This document shows, one piece after another, positions 1 through 10,929 of a stretch of DNA of 64,000 nucleotides. Numbering within the stretch: position 1 is the stretch's first letter; every line of letters starts with the position of its first letter. The position numbers and the translations under genes were made by a program. Source of the DNA: Hansfordia pulvinata (Eukaryota; Ascomycota; Sordariomycetes; Xylariales); assembly GCA_006538405.1 (NCBI GenBank), contig BJKQ01000002.1, positions 2,542,001 through 2,606,000 on the forward strand. The letters are read 5' to 3'. The notes under the pieces are model-generated. The model saw only the letters and a list, made by a program, of their open reading frames with translations, did not search any database and had not been told where the DNA came from.

Positions 1-2266
1 GCCAACGCAAGAGGAGAGCGAGACCATGCGGAGCGCGAACTTTCCCACACAATGGACCGTCTCACCTCGCGCGGTCTTGCTACTGTGCGAAGACTAAAGC
101 GGGAGCACAACCTCGAGGGTGTTTACGGCACCCTTGCCGAACTCATGGAGGTGAGCGAGGCGTACCGGCTGGCTGTTGAGCAGGTTGCTGGCGCCAGTTT
201 GTTCCACTACGTAGTGGACAACGACCAAACAGCCACCTTCTTGATGAACGCGCTCCAGAAGAACCAAGGAGGCCGAGTCACCTTTATGCCTTTGTCGAGG
301 CTCCGAGGACGCTCTGTCGAGTTCCCTAGGGCCAATGACGCCGTGCCTCTCGTCAGCAAGATCGGTTACAAGCCAGAGTACGACAAGGCATTCCAACAAG
401 TCTTCGGCAACACCATCATCTGCCCCAACCTCACCGTTGCCGCGCAATACGCCAAATCTCACAAGGTGGACGGTGTGACGCCGGATGGTGACAAGACCAA
501 CAAGCGTGGTGCCGTCACTGGCGGTTACATCGATACCCGCAAGTCCCGATTGGAGGCTGTCCGTGCCGTCAACAAGTGGCGTGACGAGTATGACCAGCTC
601 ATCAACAAGTCTCAAGAGATTAGGCGTCAGATCGAGAAGAAGGACCAGGAAATCACTCGTGCGCTGGGTGAGGTACGCAAGCTGGAGCAGCGGCTTCGGC
701 AAATGGACGAGAGCTACGGCACATTGCGTGCCGAGCTCAATGCCAAGAACGGCCAGGCAGACCGTGAGCGTGACCGTCTCGAGGCCGCATTGAAGCGTCA
801 AGAGGCCGTCGACCAGAACATGAAAGAGTTCGGCAACAAGCTGGCTGCTTACGAGTCGGAACTCGGCTCAGACTTTAAGAAAGCTCTGACCGCCAACGAA
901 GAACAGCAGCTGGAGAGCTTGAGTGCCTCGGTACAAGGTTTGCAGAAGGAGTGGAACGAGGTCAGCAGCAGCCGTAGAGGGCTGGAGAACCAGAAGCGCA
1001 AGCTGGAGAGCGATCTGCGTCACAACTTGAAGCTCAAGCTCGACCAGCTGACAAGCCAAGCGTTCGAGTCCAATTCTGGCGGTAGCGGCGCCCTCAATGA
1101 AGCCAAGCGGAATCTCAAGAAAACGGCTTCCTCCAAGGCAACTCTGGAAGCGAAGCTGAAGGAGAACGAAGAGCAAATCGAGTCTGCCGAGGCCAGCATT
1201 GGCGAACGGGAGAAACAGAAGGCCCAGAAAGACGCGGAGCAGCAGGAAGTCGCGCGTGAGATTCTCAAGCAACAGAAGAGGATGGAGAAGGGCATCCAGA
1301 AGAAGGCTCTCCTCACTGCAAAGTCGGTCGACTGCGCCAAGAACATCCGTGACCTCGGAGTTCTTCCCGACGAGGCCTTTGAGAAGTACGAGCGCCTCGA
1401 GGCCAAGAGTGTAAGTCACATCCCTCTGCAGCCGGATTTCCTGAGCTTACCCACCGATTGGTGCAGATTGCTACACGCCTAAAGAAGGTGAACGACGCCC
1501 TGAAGAAATACAAGCATGTCAACAAGAAGGCGTTTGAGCAGTACAACAACTTCACGACTCAGCAAGATACGCTTCTCAAGCGCCGAAAGGAGCTGGACCA
1601 ATCGCAAGACTCAATCAGAGACCTGATCGCCCATTTGGACCAGCGCAAAGACGAGGCCATCGAGCGAACCTTCAAGCAGGTTTCGAAGGAGTTTGCTGAT
1701 ATCTTTGAGCGTCTTGTGCCAGCAGGCCATGGCCGCCTGGTCATCCAGCGGCGGGCAGACCGGCGAATGGATCCCGAGGATTCTGACGAGGAGCAGCGTC
1801 GCAGTGTTGAGAACTACGTCGGTGTAGGAATCAGCGTCTCGTTCAACTCGAAGGTGTTGGACGAGCAGCAGCGCATCCAGCAGCTCTCTGGAGGCCAGAA
1901 GAGTGAGTTGCGCCCTCCCCGCAGCCACAATAAACATGCCGACTTGAACACTGCTAACCGCGCTCAGGTCTGTGCGCTCTCTGTCTCATTTTTGCACTGC
2001 AGAGGGCCGAGTCGAGTCCCATGGTTATCTTCGACGAGGTGGACGCTAATCTGGACGCCCAATACCGCACGGCCGTCGCCAGCCTACTCGAGTCCATCTC
2101 GTCGGAGGCCGGTACGCAGTTCATCTGCACGACCTTCAGGCCCGAGATTGTGCACGTGGCCGACAGGTGCTACGGTGTGCTGTTCAGAAACAAGAATAGT
2201 ACGATCAACTGTGTGACGACAGAGCAAGCTCTGGACTTTGTGGAGGGGCAAGCCGCGCCCCGGTAA
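1..2266 (+). CDS. SMC3: SMC3 cohesin ATPase subunit, 5' partial (hinge to C-terminus)
   Basis: Structural maintenance of chromosomes protein 3, the cohesin subunit that pairs with SMC1 to embrace sister chromatids. The reading frame is already open at base 1, so the N-terminal ATPase half and first coiled-coil arm lie outside the window. Exons are 1-1410, 1467-1902 and 1968-2266, giving 714 visible residues; both introns are GT-AG (56 and 65 bp). Seen in order: the SMC hinge (from about residue 34, with GVYGTLAEL and GGRVTFMPL), a long charged coiled coil, the ABC signature LSGGQK just before intron 2, then Walker B with D-loop ([11 protein letters not shown]) in exon 3. The phase across intron 2 restores the family sequence SLCAL after the signature. 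No breaks are seen. SMC3 rather than SMC1 is chosen from the hinge and the [13 protein letters not shown] stretch. Confidence 0.96.
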
Positions 2267-2485
2267 GGGTATATAGTCCGATTGGCTTCCGACATCTGCC
2301 TGTGGCATGATTGCGCGTGGCGCGGACGGAGGGGAAGGCTATGAACGACAGGAGTGCGGGGTGAGCAATACTTCGTATGGGGTTCATGATATTGCAGGCG
2401 GTGGGAAAGGACAGTGAGGTTGGGGAGGAGGGGAGTTAAGGGGATATTTGGCTGTATTTTTTCTTCGTCTGATTCCCAGGGTGTG

Positions 2486-2518
<33 letters not shown>

Positions 2519-3109
2519 TACTTGCCTATCAGGTGCCGGTCTATTGCGTGGCCTGCGCTCAATTGATTGTCGCCTTTTTCTTCGCATGACGTCGGTTACG
2601 CGCTGCCGTGCTCGTGTCGTCTGCGCAAGTGCGCCGCAAAAGGGGGTCCGAAAAGCCGTATCTGGGTGCTGGCGAGCCGGGCTCCCGAGGGACCTTCCTA
2701 TCCGGACTGGTTCTTTGTCGGCGAGACGAAAGTGGTAATTAACGAAGGGGGTCCCACAGTAGCGGCAGCCGCAGCAGAGGGTATAAGAAGCAAGCGCCGG
2801 ATCATCGACACGATAAACCTCGGTCAGTTTCCCGTGATTGCCCCCCGACATTCTGCGTTAGGTGCTTCGGCAGATGAGGTACCACTGATTGCCGGCCAGC
2901 CGTGCTTGTCAAAAACAAAGTCATCTGCTCAGCCAAAAGAAGCAAACCCCCCGATCTATTCTACTCTATACAGGCCACCAAAAGTCGCGCACGACCAATT
3001 CGCATCAAGACAACATACCTCACGAGGGTACTTGGGACCTACCTTCACCACACAAATATCTCCATCCACGTTCAACCTGACCCTCCCGACGACCACCGAC
3101 CTCGGAACC
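2267..3109. other. Intergenic, SMC3 3' flank and GNAT promoter
   Basis: No convincing gene. It holds the SMC3 3' region, a GCTT microsatellite (2487-2518) and the upstream region of the acetyltransferase. Open frames run through part of it (2567 onward joins the GNAT frame) but lack protein-like composition. Confidence 0.6.
2487..2518. repeat. (GCTT)8 microsatellite
   Basis: Eight perfect tandem GCTT units about 220 bp after the SMC3 stop codon, probably in its 3' UTR or just beyond. Confidence 0.95.
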
Positions 3110-3868
3110 ATGGAGAGCGGCGCCGCAACGACGGCGGCGGCGGCAGCGGCGGCGAGAGCCGGGCCGGCGGCAGGGCCGATCAACCCGTTCCGGTCGGAGC
3201 GGCTGGTGTACCGGGCGGCGGAGGACAGCGCGGAGGACGAGGCGTTTGTGCACCGGGTGCAGCGGGACGCCGAGGCGCAGTCCGGGGCGAGCTACGGCCT
3301 GCTGTTGCCGGAGAGCCGGGCGGCCAGCCGCAAGTTCCGGCGGTACGTGGCCGAGGACTGCCTGCTGGGGGTCATCGTGTGCCTGCCGGCCGAGGGACGG
3401 GGGCGGGGGGAGACAGAAGGGTCAAGGAGGGGGGAAGAAGAGGAAGAGGAAGGGGAAGGGGAAGAAGAAGAAGAAAAAGAAGAAGAAGGGCAGGTGGAAG
3501 CCGGTGAGCCGGTGGGGATCCTGTGCCTGAAGGGCGCCGGGGGCGCCAACACGGGGTCCGGGACGGGCCACCACCGGGCGACCGAGGTCAGCGTGGACGT
3601 GGCGCGGGCGCACCGGGGCAGGGGGATCGGGGGGGAGGCGGTGCGGTGGGGCCTGTGGTACGCGTTCGAGATGGCGGGCCTTCACCGGGTGCAGATCGAG
3701 GCGCTCGGGTTCAACGAGGGGGCGGCGCGCCTGTACCGGCGGCTGGGGTTCGCCGAGGAGGGCGCGCTGCGGCAGGCCGTGTGGTTCAACGGGCGGTGGC
3801 ACGACCGGCTTGTGTTTGGCATGCTCGAGGACGAGTGGCGGGCGCGGTACTACGGCGGGGCTGCGTAA
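3110..3868 (+). CDS. GNAT-family N-acetyltransferase (RimJ/RimL-like)
   Basis: A 252-residue single-exon acetyl-CoA-dependent N-acetyltransferase; substrate not deducible. The start at 3110 (context ACCATGG) is chosen because the frame upstream (open from 2567) looks non-coding and because PFRSERLVYRAAE is a typical Acetyltransf_3 beginning. The acetyl-CoA loop AHRGRGIGG (about residues 167-175) is followed by the C-terminal pattern ALGFNEGAARLYRRLGF and VFGMLEDEWR, as in RimJ/SpeG-like enzymes. An N-terminal Ala run is present. A purine-rich tract (about 3431-3490) encodes a Glu-rich insert (about residues 108-131) between two core strands. It has no good GT donor or branch point, so I keep it as coding. 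Family assignment is firm, specificity unknown. Confidence 0.85.
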   Translation: MESGAATTAAAAAAARAGPAAGPINPFRSERLVYRAAEDSAEDEAFVHRVQRDAEAQSGASYGLLLPESRAASRKFRRYVAEDCLLGVIVCLPAEGRGRGETEGSRRGEEEEEEGEGEEEEEKEEEGQVEAGEPVGILCLKGAGGANTGSGTGHHRATEVSVDVARAHRGRGIGGEAVRWGLWYAFEMAGLHRVQIEALGFNEGAARLYRRLGFAEEGALRQAVWFNGRWHDRLVFGMLEDEWRARYYGGAA

Positions 3869-4896
3869 TGGACAGACGGAATGATGGTTGGAGAGCAGCT
3901 GGTTCTGGTGGAGGGAGGATGTCGTGATGGCGTCTCATTCGAATGTTTGTTGGGGGAGTGGACGTCGAGCCTACTGTAGCCATTGAAGAGTTGAAATTTG
4001 GGTCACCTTCAAGTTGAATACCTGCCTCGTGTACCTGAGGTAAGGCAAAGAGGTACCTAACATGTGGCACTCTACCAGCTGATCTGCTGCTACCTCATTA
4101 CCTTGCCTCCATGTTTGTCGTCCGCAATCGATACCAACCTTAGGAATTGCACATACATCGAGTTGCTGGCTAGCACCTCATTCAATCAACGTCAGGGTCC
4201 AGATGGCCCCGCGTCTCGTTGGCTGCAGACCGACCTCCAGCAACGAGTAGGAACTCGTACCTTCGTATGCCGTACCTACGAGTAGCTCCATTGGATACCC
4301 GCCCGTCTGCTCCAACTGACGAGGGGCAGAGAGAGAAACGATAGAAGAACCCCGCACCCAGCAAGCAGTGAAGTGCTGGAGGGGCGTTCTGCGGCCAGCA
4401 ACCCGGGAAGACGGGCCCGAAGAAGCCAGGTCGGGTACCTACACAGGTCGCCTGCTCAGCTTGCGTTGCCTTCCAATGCTTGCCGCCGGCAATCAGTAAG
4501 GTACGCAGATACGTAGCGGAATCATCAGAAAACCATCCATTCACGGACGTGACTGCATTGTCTGCTGGCCAGAAACGGATTATCCGTCAATTTCAGGAAG
4601 GCGCCCACCCGACCGGTCAAGGTACCTGACTTGTGGCTCTTGCATCACCGTTGCGAGCGCGCTGCCCCTTCCACGAGCTTCTACCTACATACACGTACGC
4701 CCGCGAGTTGCGCTTCCAGACGGGACCCATCCGATCCAGTTGATGAGCATTGGGTGCCCTCACCTACCCACCTACGAACAGAGCTCTTCTGTCTCGAACG
4801 TCCCGGCCCCGAGCACGCGCGCCTTTCGACGACTCCCCCCCCTCCATCTGCCCGTATCAATCTTCTCTCCTACCCGTGCCAATCCAAGCCGCAAAT
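3869..4896. other. Intergenic, GNAT 3' flank and CDC37 promoter
   Basis: No gene seen. It contains one TACGAGTA motif (4277-4284) and several GGTACCT/ACCTAC words. A C/T-rich stretch just before the CDC37 start is probably its 5' UTR. Confidence 0.55.
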
Positions 4897-6568
4897 ATGC
4901 CCGTCGACTACAGTAAATGGGTGAGCATCCCCTGTCGCCGTGGCCTCGATACGCGACAAATGTGCCCCTCCTTGACCCACGACCAACCCCTCCATCCGCG
5001 GATCCTCTGGGCCAACAGGATTGACCACATGTGCAGGACGCGCTCGAACTGAGCGACGACTCGGACATCGAGGTTCACCCCAACGTCGACAAGCGTTCCT
5101 TCATCAACGCCAAACAAAACCAGATCCACGCCGAGCGCGCACAGCGCAAACACCAGATCGAGACCCTCAAGTACGAGCGGCAGATCAACGACGGCCTCAT
5201 CAAGCGCATATCCGCCCTCCTGGCCGCCCTCAAGGCCCGCGCCGACGATGCCCAGTCTCGCAACCCCGCAGAGGTCGCCTTCCAGGCCGTCATGGAGTCT
5301 GCCGGCAACCCCCAGGACGACAAGCCCCCCGAGCGCCCCGCCGGCGTCCACGCCGAGGCCGAACAGCCCCCTTCGTACACCAAGATGATGGCCGCCCTGC
5401 TCGATCAGGTCAATAAGGCCCTCGACGAGAAGAAGCCCGACGACCGCTACACCGCCATGGTCGAGGAGATTGAAGACCACCTCAGCAAGGTCACCGACCT
5501 GCAGCGCCAGCTCCTCGAGAAGCTGGCCGAGCTCGAGCAGCTCGAGAAGGGCAAGATCACCAGCGACAACATCCGTGACGGCTTCAACACTTCTCACGTC
5601 GCCAAGGCGGAGCCGGCCGCGCCGGGGTCGGGTAGCAAGTCACAGGGCACCGAGGTTGAACTGCTTAACCCCGGTGCGGGCGCCGCCGCCAAGTCGGGCG
5701 AGGCGGCCCCCGCGACGGTGGGCGGCGACGACGACGAGATCGAGGCGTCCCCGAGGCCCGGCAATTCGCCAACATCAAGGCCAGCGATTATCAGAGCAGC
5801 CACAACTACATCATGTCGCACACCAACATCCTGGCGGAGAAGGAGACGGACGGAATCCTGGTGATGGCCTTTGACGCGCAGCTGCAAGGCAAGGATGAGT
5901 TTGCGCAGCAATGCGTGCACCAGGCACTGTTGCTGCAGTACTCGCGGGCGCTGGGCAAGAACGGGGCGAGCCTGTTTATGAAGCGCATCACCACCAAGGG
6001 CCACCAGGCCCAGGAGGTGTTCTACAAGGACGTGCGCGAGACGTACCAGCGGATCCGGAGCCGGGCCAAGGAAATCAACGCCAGCCGGGAGGCCGAAGGG
6101 GCCGAAGGCGGTGGCGAGGGCGTCGAGCAGATCCAGCTGCACGCAGTCGAGCCGGGCACCGAGATCAAGATCAATGTGCCACCGGCGGGCAGCGAGGACG
6201 AGGGCGAGCAGCAGGCGCGGCAGATTTTCGAGGGCTTCTCCGAGGACATGCGGCGGGCCCTCGAGACAGGCAGCCTGGACAAGGTCAATGATGCGCTCGG
6301 CAAGATGAAGGTGGACGAGGCCGAGACGCTCGTGGGTCTCTTTGGCGACGTAAGTTTGACCCCGGCCCGCAGACTGAACCCCTCGGAAACAGTACACCGC
6401 CCTTACCAGGATCCGATACTGATGCTAACGACTGCTTGTTGAAAGGCGGGCATCCTGAGCATCGAGGAGAACGTGATCGACACAACGACGGAGGAGGGCC
6501 GGAAACACCTGGAGGAGATGAAGGAACAGGCGGCGCTGGAAGAAAAGTACGCGGGGGAGCCGGAGTAA
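4897..6568 (+). CDS. CDC37: Hsp90 co-chaperone Cdc37 (one apparent frameshift)
   Basis: Cytosolic kinase-specific Hsp90 co-chaperone. Exons are 4897-4920 (only 24 nt, coding MPVDYSKW), 5037-6349 and 6446-6568; introns of 116 and 96 bp are GT-AG, the second with a GCTAAC branch point. The N-terminal signature MPVDYSKWDALELSDDSDIE is formed exactly across intron 1. The kinase-binding N domain with its coiled coil, the Hsp90-binding middle region (NYIMSHTNILAEKETDGI, about 5802 onward) and the C-terminal region are all present. The frame breaks at a CCCC run, 5749-5752: upstream codons read EIEASP and downstream codons read EARQFANIKASDY one base out of phase. Restoring one base gives 486 residues, normal for fungal Cdc37. 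Because the gene is essential, an assembly homopolymer error is likelier than a null allele. Confidence 0.93.
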
Positions 6569-6642
6569 GATGGGCGGGGTAGTAAAAAGGGGATGATGAG
6601 TGCACTACGTGATACGAATTACGATGTTTGCACGGGCAGGTC

Positions 6643-6673
<31 letters not shown>

Positions 6674-6674
6674 C
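6643..6674. repeat. (TGTC)n microsatellite, imperfect
   Basis: Tandem GTCT/TGTC units with one interruption, immediately downstream of CDC37. Confidence 0.9.
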
Positions 6675-7530
6675 GTCCGCCCGCCCTGTGCATCTGTCTG
6701 TCTCGACGTGTTTCGCCCAAGCGTATCGCATATACTGCTCCAAGCAGGTAGATGAGTCCAGGCCGCGACGAGGGACGCGAGGGGACGGGCGCATCGTAGC
6801 GCGTGGGATGCGCGTGGCGGACCGAGGACGCGACGGCGTGCCGCTGTGGTGCTGTGGCCAGGGGCGTGCGAAGTACTCGTACTCTACCTCCAGGGAGGCT
6901 CATGGGAGCTGGCATCATGCACTCACTACACACGAACCGCACACTGTTTCTGACGAAGAGGACTCGTCTATGCGGATGGTAGTGAAGTCCACGATGCGGA
7001 GTCTGTCTGTCCCGTCTGCACTGACTGAATACCTACCTGAGTAAGTACCTTCCTACCAATGTATGTAGGAAACGGCACTTTGGGAAAGCCTCGCACGCCT
7101 CGCAGCCAAGAAGTGCGTGGGTAGGTGACTGTGATGAATAAAGCCGGTAGCCAACCTGCTTGTTTCCATCCAGCCCGGCCCGCCTTGTCTCTGCGAGATC
7201 TGCGAGCACCTAATAACCCGCCGGTACATGCGCGTAGTCATCATCCTCAATGGACTGCTGCATATATCCAGACACAGTGCCCACCGGATACGAGCAATGC
7301 AACAGAGCAGGGTGCATGAGATCCCACCTTTTTTATTCTTTGCACTTTGAACGGGGGGCTGAGCCACACTCACATGCTCGTATCACATACACGCCAAGCG
7401 AGCCTGGTTTCGGTGGGAGACTGGATGCGGCCGGAACGTAAGAGCAGGACCTATGAGACTCGTGTCGTGTCGGGCGGGTATGAGTTTGTAGGGGGTTTCT
7501 CGCAATGACGGTCACCTGGATCGATAGACA

Positions 7531-7532
<2 letters not shown>

Positions 7533-7562
<30 letters not shown>
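7533..7562. repeat. (TC)15 microsatellite
   Basis: Perfect TC dinucleotide tract in intergenic DNA. Confidence 0.95.
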
Positions 7563-7564
<2 letters not shown>

Positions 7565-9304
7565 ACTTTCTTGTTTTGTGGCGGTTGCTGGTGATGGGCC
7601 GTGGCTGGGTGACCGGGATTGGGATGGGTCCATGGACGAATGGATGAACGGGATGACGAAACGTCAGTGGGCAGCCGGGCAGGACGGGATAAAGCGTGGG
7701 TCTAACCGCGAAAAAGACGGTGGTTGTACTCGTAGTGTGGGAGCGCGGAAAGAGAGAGGGTTGGCCAGTCAGAGGTACTTCCCATTAGGGTCCACTCTCA
7801 TGATGAGTGTCTATGGAAACGAGTACCCGTACTGGTGCTCTGCTGCTGCTGCTGCTCTCAAGGCAACGCACGCACGCATGCACCTTCAACCCAGTACCTG
7901 TGGTACTCGTAGTGACGTGGAGGCATGACCATGACGTCCGATGCCCCATGCTTGCCACATGCTTGCAAAAAAGAATGCCATACGGGACAACCTACGATGC
8001 GGAAGAGACGAGAGACGAACAAACAGGCGATAGTGGGCGCCTCCTATTCTGCCGCCAACACCGGCCCAGTCTGAATAGAAAAGGCGGCTCTGGACTGGTC
8101 CAAGGGCGGGGTTGGCCGCGCGGCCACGGGCAGTGAAAAGAAGAGGAGGAAGAAGACGGATGGGAATTCCAAGACACGGGCGTCGGCCAACACGAGGCTC
8201 CGTACGTGTTAGGCAGGTACTTCAGGTTGTACAGTTTTTGTTTGGAGAGGCGCCACAGAGGTGCCGCCGTCGTAACCCATTGGTGGTCCAGAATGGCAGC
8301 GGCTGGCTGACGCGCGCGCTTTGCGTGGGTTTGTCTCGTCTTTTGCTGCGCTAGAGAGTTATATGGGGTTTTATTATTAGAATGTTTGTACGAGTACCGA
8401 CCGTGTTGTTGTTGTTGTTGGTCCCGTGCCTCTCCCCCCGAGGCTCTGACAGTCGACAAAACGGGTCGCGTGCGCGGGCGAGCGGACTCGGTGGACAATC
8501 GACAGACAAGCGGCAGTCGGGAGTGACTGAGTGAGCCAGGCGGGCTGTCCCAGTCCTCAGTCACCGCGTGTGTCCTTGTGTTCTCCGTGGACGGGCAGAC
8601 GACGGGCGCTTGGAGTTTGAGATTGGGGCGAAGAGGGGCAAAGGGGGGGGGCAGACGACGAGGTCGCCGGGGTTTGTTTCGTGTCGCGGCCATGCATGCG
8701 GCGGGCGGGCTGCCTCTGACCAGTACGAGTATGTATGTATTGAATGAGCAGGTACCGTGAGTACCTACTTAATACCTTCAATACTTTTCATGTGTGTCGG
8801 GCGTGGTTGTAATAATCACCAGTCGATATCCCAACGGAGTACATGTGCCTTTAGTGTTTGACTGACTGTGTTGGCTGTATCTGGGAATTCCTACCTAGGG
8901 GCCTCCGGATTGATAGGTGTGGACTGCAAGACGGGAAGAAAGAAAAAAACACGGCAGGCTGACGTTGCCCCGACGAGGCGCAGCAGCGGCAAAAGAGGCT
9001 GCTGCATCGCCGTCGACGCGGGCGGCGGCGGTGGTTCCGCGTAGGGGCCACCACAACTGGCGTGCGTACGAGTACATCTAATGGATGGATGGATGTGATG
9101 GAACTATTGGCGGAGAGGACGAGAGAGTGGAGGACGAGCGACGGGTGTTGTCGAGGCGCCAATACGAGGCAGGGCACGTAAGGGCCTACCCAAGGCACTC
9201 GCAGCTTCCACAGAGTAAGAATGGAAGGACTGGAACCGGCAGCCCGGACTGGCTGTGGGCAGGCGCGGCAGGCAACCTACGAGTACTCGTCACGCATTCA
9301 AACG

Positions 9305-9332
9305 CAGGCAGGCAGGCAGGCAGGCAGGCAGG
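9305..9332. repeat. (CAGG)7 microsatellite
   Basis: Seven tandem CAGG units about 480 bp upstream of the PLC-like gene start. Confidence 0.93.
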
Positions 9333-9807
9333 CCGCCGATGCAGTGCGCCTGCCTTGAAGCTTGAAGGTAACGAGCAGTGGATTGGTGAGGCGACCCCTG
9401 CAAGAATACAGCCTACCCCCGAAAAGGGAGAGGGTGGGCTGTGGGCCCGGCCCCGTCCCACCCGCGCCTGTGACACCATCGCTGCCGCCGATCAGGGTGC
9501 ACCAACCTTGACATTTATGCGCCTTTGTCGTCGTGCCGCGTCTGCACTTCCACCCGCGTCTATAACATGTAGAGCGGCCGCTCTTCGCTCCCTGCGCCGG
9601 GACTTGCTTGCTTTGGATCTTTCCATCTCTCTCTGCTCTCTGCCTCTTGTCATCTCCTCACGACTGACGGACGACTTACGAGTACAACTTGGCTCTTTAC
9701 CTCACTCCTCAGACACTACAAGCCAGTCCCACTTTTCGCCTTGGATTCTCGGGGCCTCACCACCGCCCACCAGACGACTTATACGCCCACACACACGCGC
9801 ACGCACG

Positions 9808-10929
9808 ATGATACCCTCACTGCGATCCGTCCTCGCGGCGGCGGCCGCCCTCTCTTCGGCCGTCTCCGCCATGCCCTACCTTCAGTCCTCCGCGCCCCCC
9901 GTCGACCGGGCCGCCGTCGCCCAGCTGGCCCCCCGCGGCCAGGCCTGCAACAACGCCCCCGAGCTGTGCAACCGCTCCTACAGCAAGATGACGCACATGG
10001 GCGCCCACGACTCGTCCTTCCTGCGCGACGCCAGCACCGGCAACTCGGTCGCCGGCAACCAGTTCTTCAACGCCACCGTCGCCCTCGACGCCGGCCTGCG
10101 CCTGCTGCAGCTGCAGGTCCACGACAAGAACGGCGTCGTCGAAATGTGCCACACCACCTGCGACCTGCTCGACGCCGGCCCCCTCGAGCAGTTCCTCGTC
10201 GCCGTCAAGGCCTGGATGGACGCCAACCCCAACGAGGTCGTCACCCTGCTCATCGTCAACTCGGACAACAAGCCCGCCGCCACCTTTGGCGACCTCTTCG
10301 ACAAGGCCGGCCTCGCCAAGATGGGCTACGTGCCCGCCGGCGTCAGCGCCGAGTGGCCCACCCTCGGCAAGATGATCGCCGACGGCAAGCGCCTCGTCAC
10401 CTTCCTGGCCTCGGTCGAGCCCAGCGCCGCCCACCCCTACCTGCTGTCCGAGTTCACCTACGTCTTCGAGACGGCCTACGAGGTCACCTCCCTGGCCGGC
10501 TTCAACTGCACCATCGACCGCCCCTCCACCTACTCCACCGCCAGCGCCGCCCTGACCGCCGGCCTGCTGCCCCTCGTCAACCACTTTGCCTACGACTCGA
10601 TCGGCTCGGGAATCATGTTCCCCAACGTCGACCAGATCGACACCACCAACAGCCCCGACACGTCTGTCCGCGGCGCCCTCGGCACCCACACCGCGGCCTG
10701 CCGCCAGCAGTGGAATCTGCAGCCCGTCTTCGTCCTCGTTGACTTCTGGAACAAGGGCCCCGCCATCAAGACCGCCGACGTCCTCAACGGCGTCTCCAGC
10801 CCCGTCGGCCGCAAGGCCGTCCCCTCCGTCGCCACCACCAGCGCCGCCGCCGTGGGCGGGCCCCGCGGCCGCGGCGCCGGCTTCTTCGGCCTCTTTGCCT
10901 TTGTTGTCGCCGCGCTGGTGTTGGTGTAG
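9808..10929 (+). CDS. Secreted PLC-like phosphodiesterase, probable GPI anchor
   Basis: A 373-residue intronless protein of the PI-PLC X-domain-like fold common in ascomycetes. The start at 9808 is chosen because it gives a clear signal peptide (about residues 1-21, ending SAVSAMP); the frame is open upstream to 9085 but non-coding in character. The two catalytic-type histidines are placed as in the family: His67 in MGAHDSS and His115 in MCHTTC. Cysteines in ACNNAPELCNRSYSKM and CHTTC resemble other fungal members. The C-terminus has small residues (SAAAVGG), a short basic spacer and a hydrophobic tail (FFGLFAFVVAALVLV), which suggests a GPI-anchored cell-surface protein. Codon use is strongly C-ending, suggesting good expression. 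The true substrate is unknown; the family is annotated only by homology to bacterial PI-PLC. Confidence 0.87.
   Translation: MIPSLRSVLAAAAALSSAVSAMPYLQSSAPPVDRAAVAQLAPRGQACNNAPELCNRSYSKMTHMGAHDSSFLRDASTGNSVAGNQFFNATVALDAGLRLLQLQVHDKNGVVEMCHTTCDLLDAGPLEQFLVAVKAWMDANPNEVVTLLIVNSDNKPAATFGDLFDKAGLAKMGYVPAGVSAEWPTLGKMIADGKRLVTFLASVEPSAAHPYLLSEFTYVFETAYEVTSLAGFNCTIDRPSTYSTASAALTAGLLPLVNHFAYDSIGSGIMFPNVDQIDTTNSPDTSVRGALGTHTAACRQQWNLQPVFVLVDFWNKGPAIKTADVLNGVSSPVGRKAVPSVATTSAAAVGGPRGRGAGFFGLFAFVVAALVLV

Larger units (their letters stand above)
6569..9807. other. 3.2 kb intergenic region, no gene seen
   Basis: Open frames here are short, compositionally random and overlap on both strands. It holds TGTC, TC and CAGG microsatellites, and eight TACTCGTA/TACGAGTA motifs (6874, 7727, 7904, 8389, 8724, 9067, 9278, 9677). 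The last few hundred bases are the promoter and 5' UTR of the PLC-like gene, including a CT-rich run near 9610-9655. Confidence 0.55.

Noticed and set aside
3411..3500. Purine tract of the acetyltransferase as an intron
   Set aside because: No consensus donor, no branch point, and the frame stays open through it; kept as coding with a note.
9741..10742. 333-codon plus-strand frame inside the PLC-like gene
   Set aside because: Arg/Pro-rich shadow of a C-ending-codon gene in another frame.
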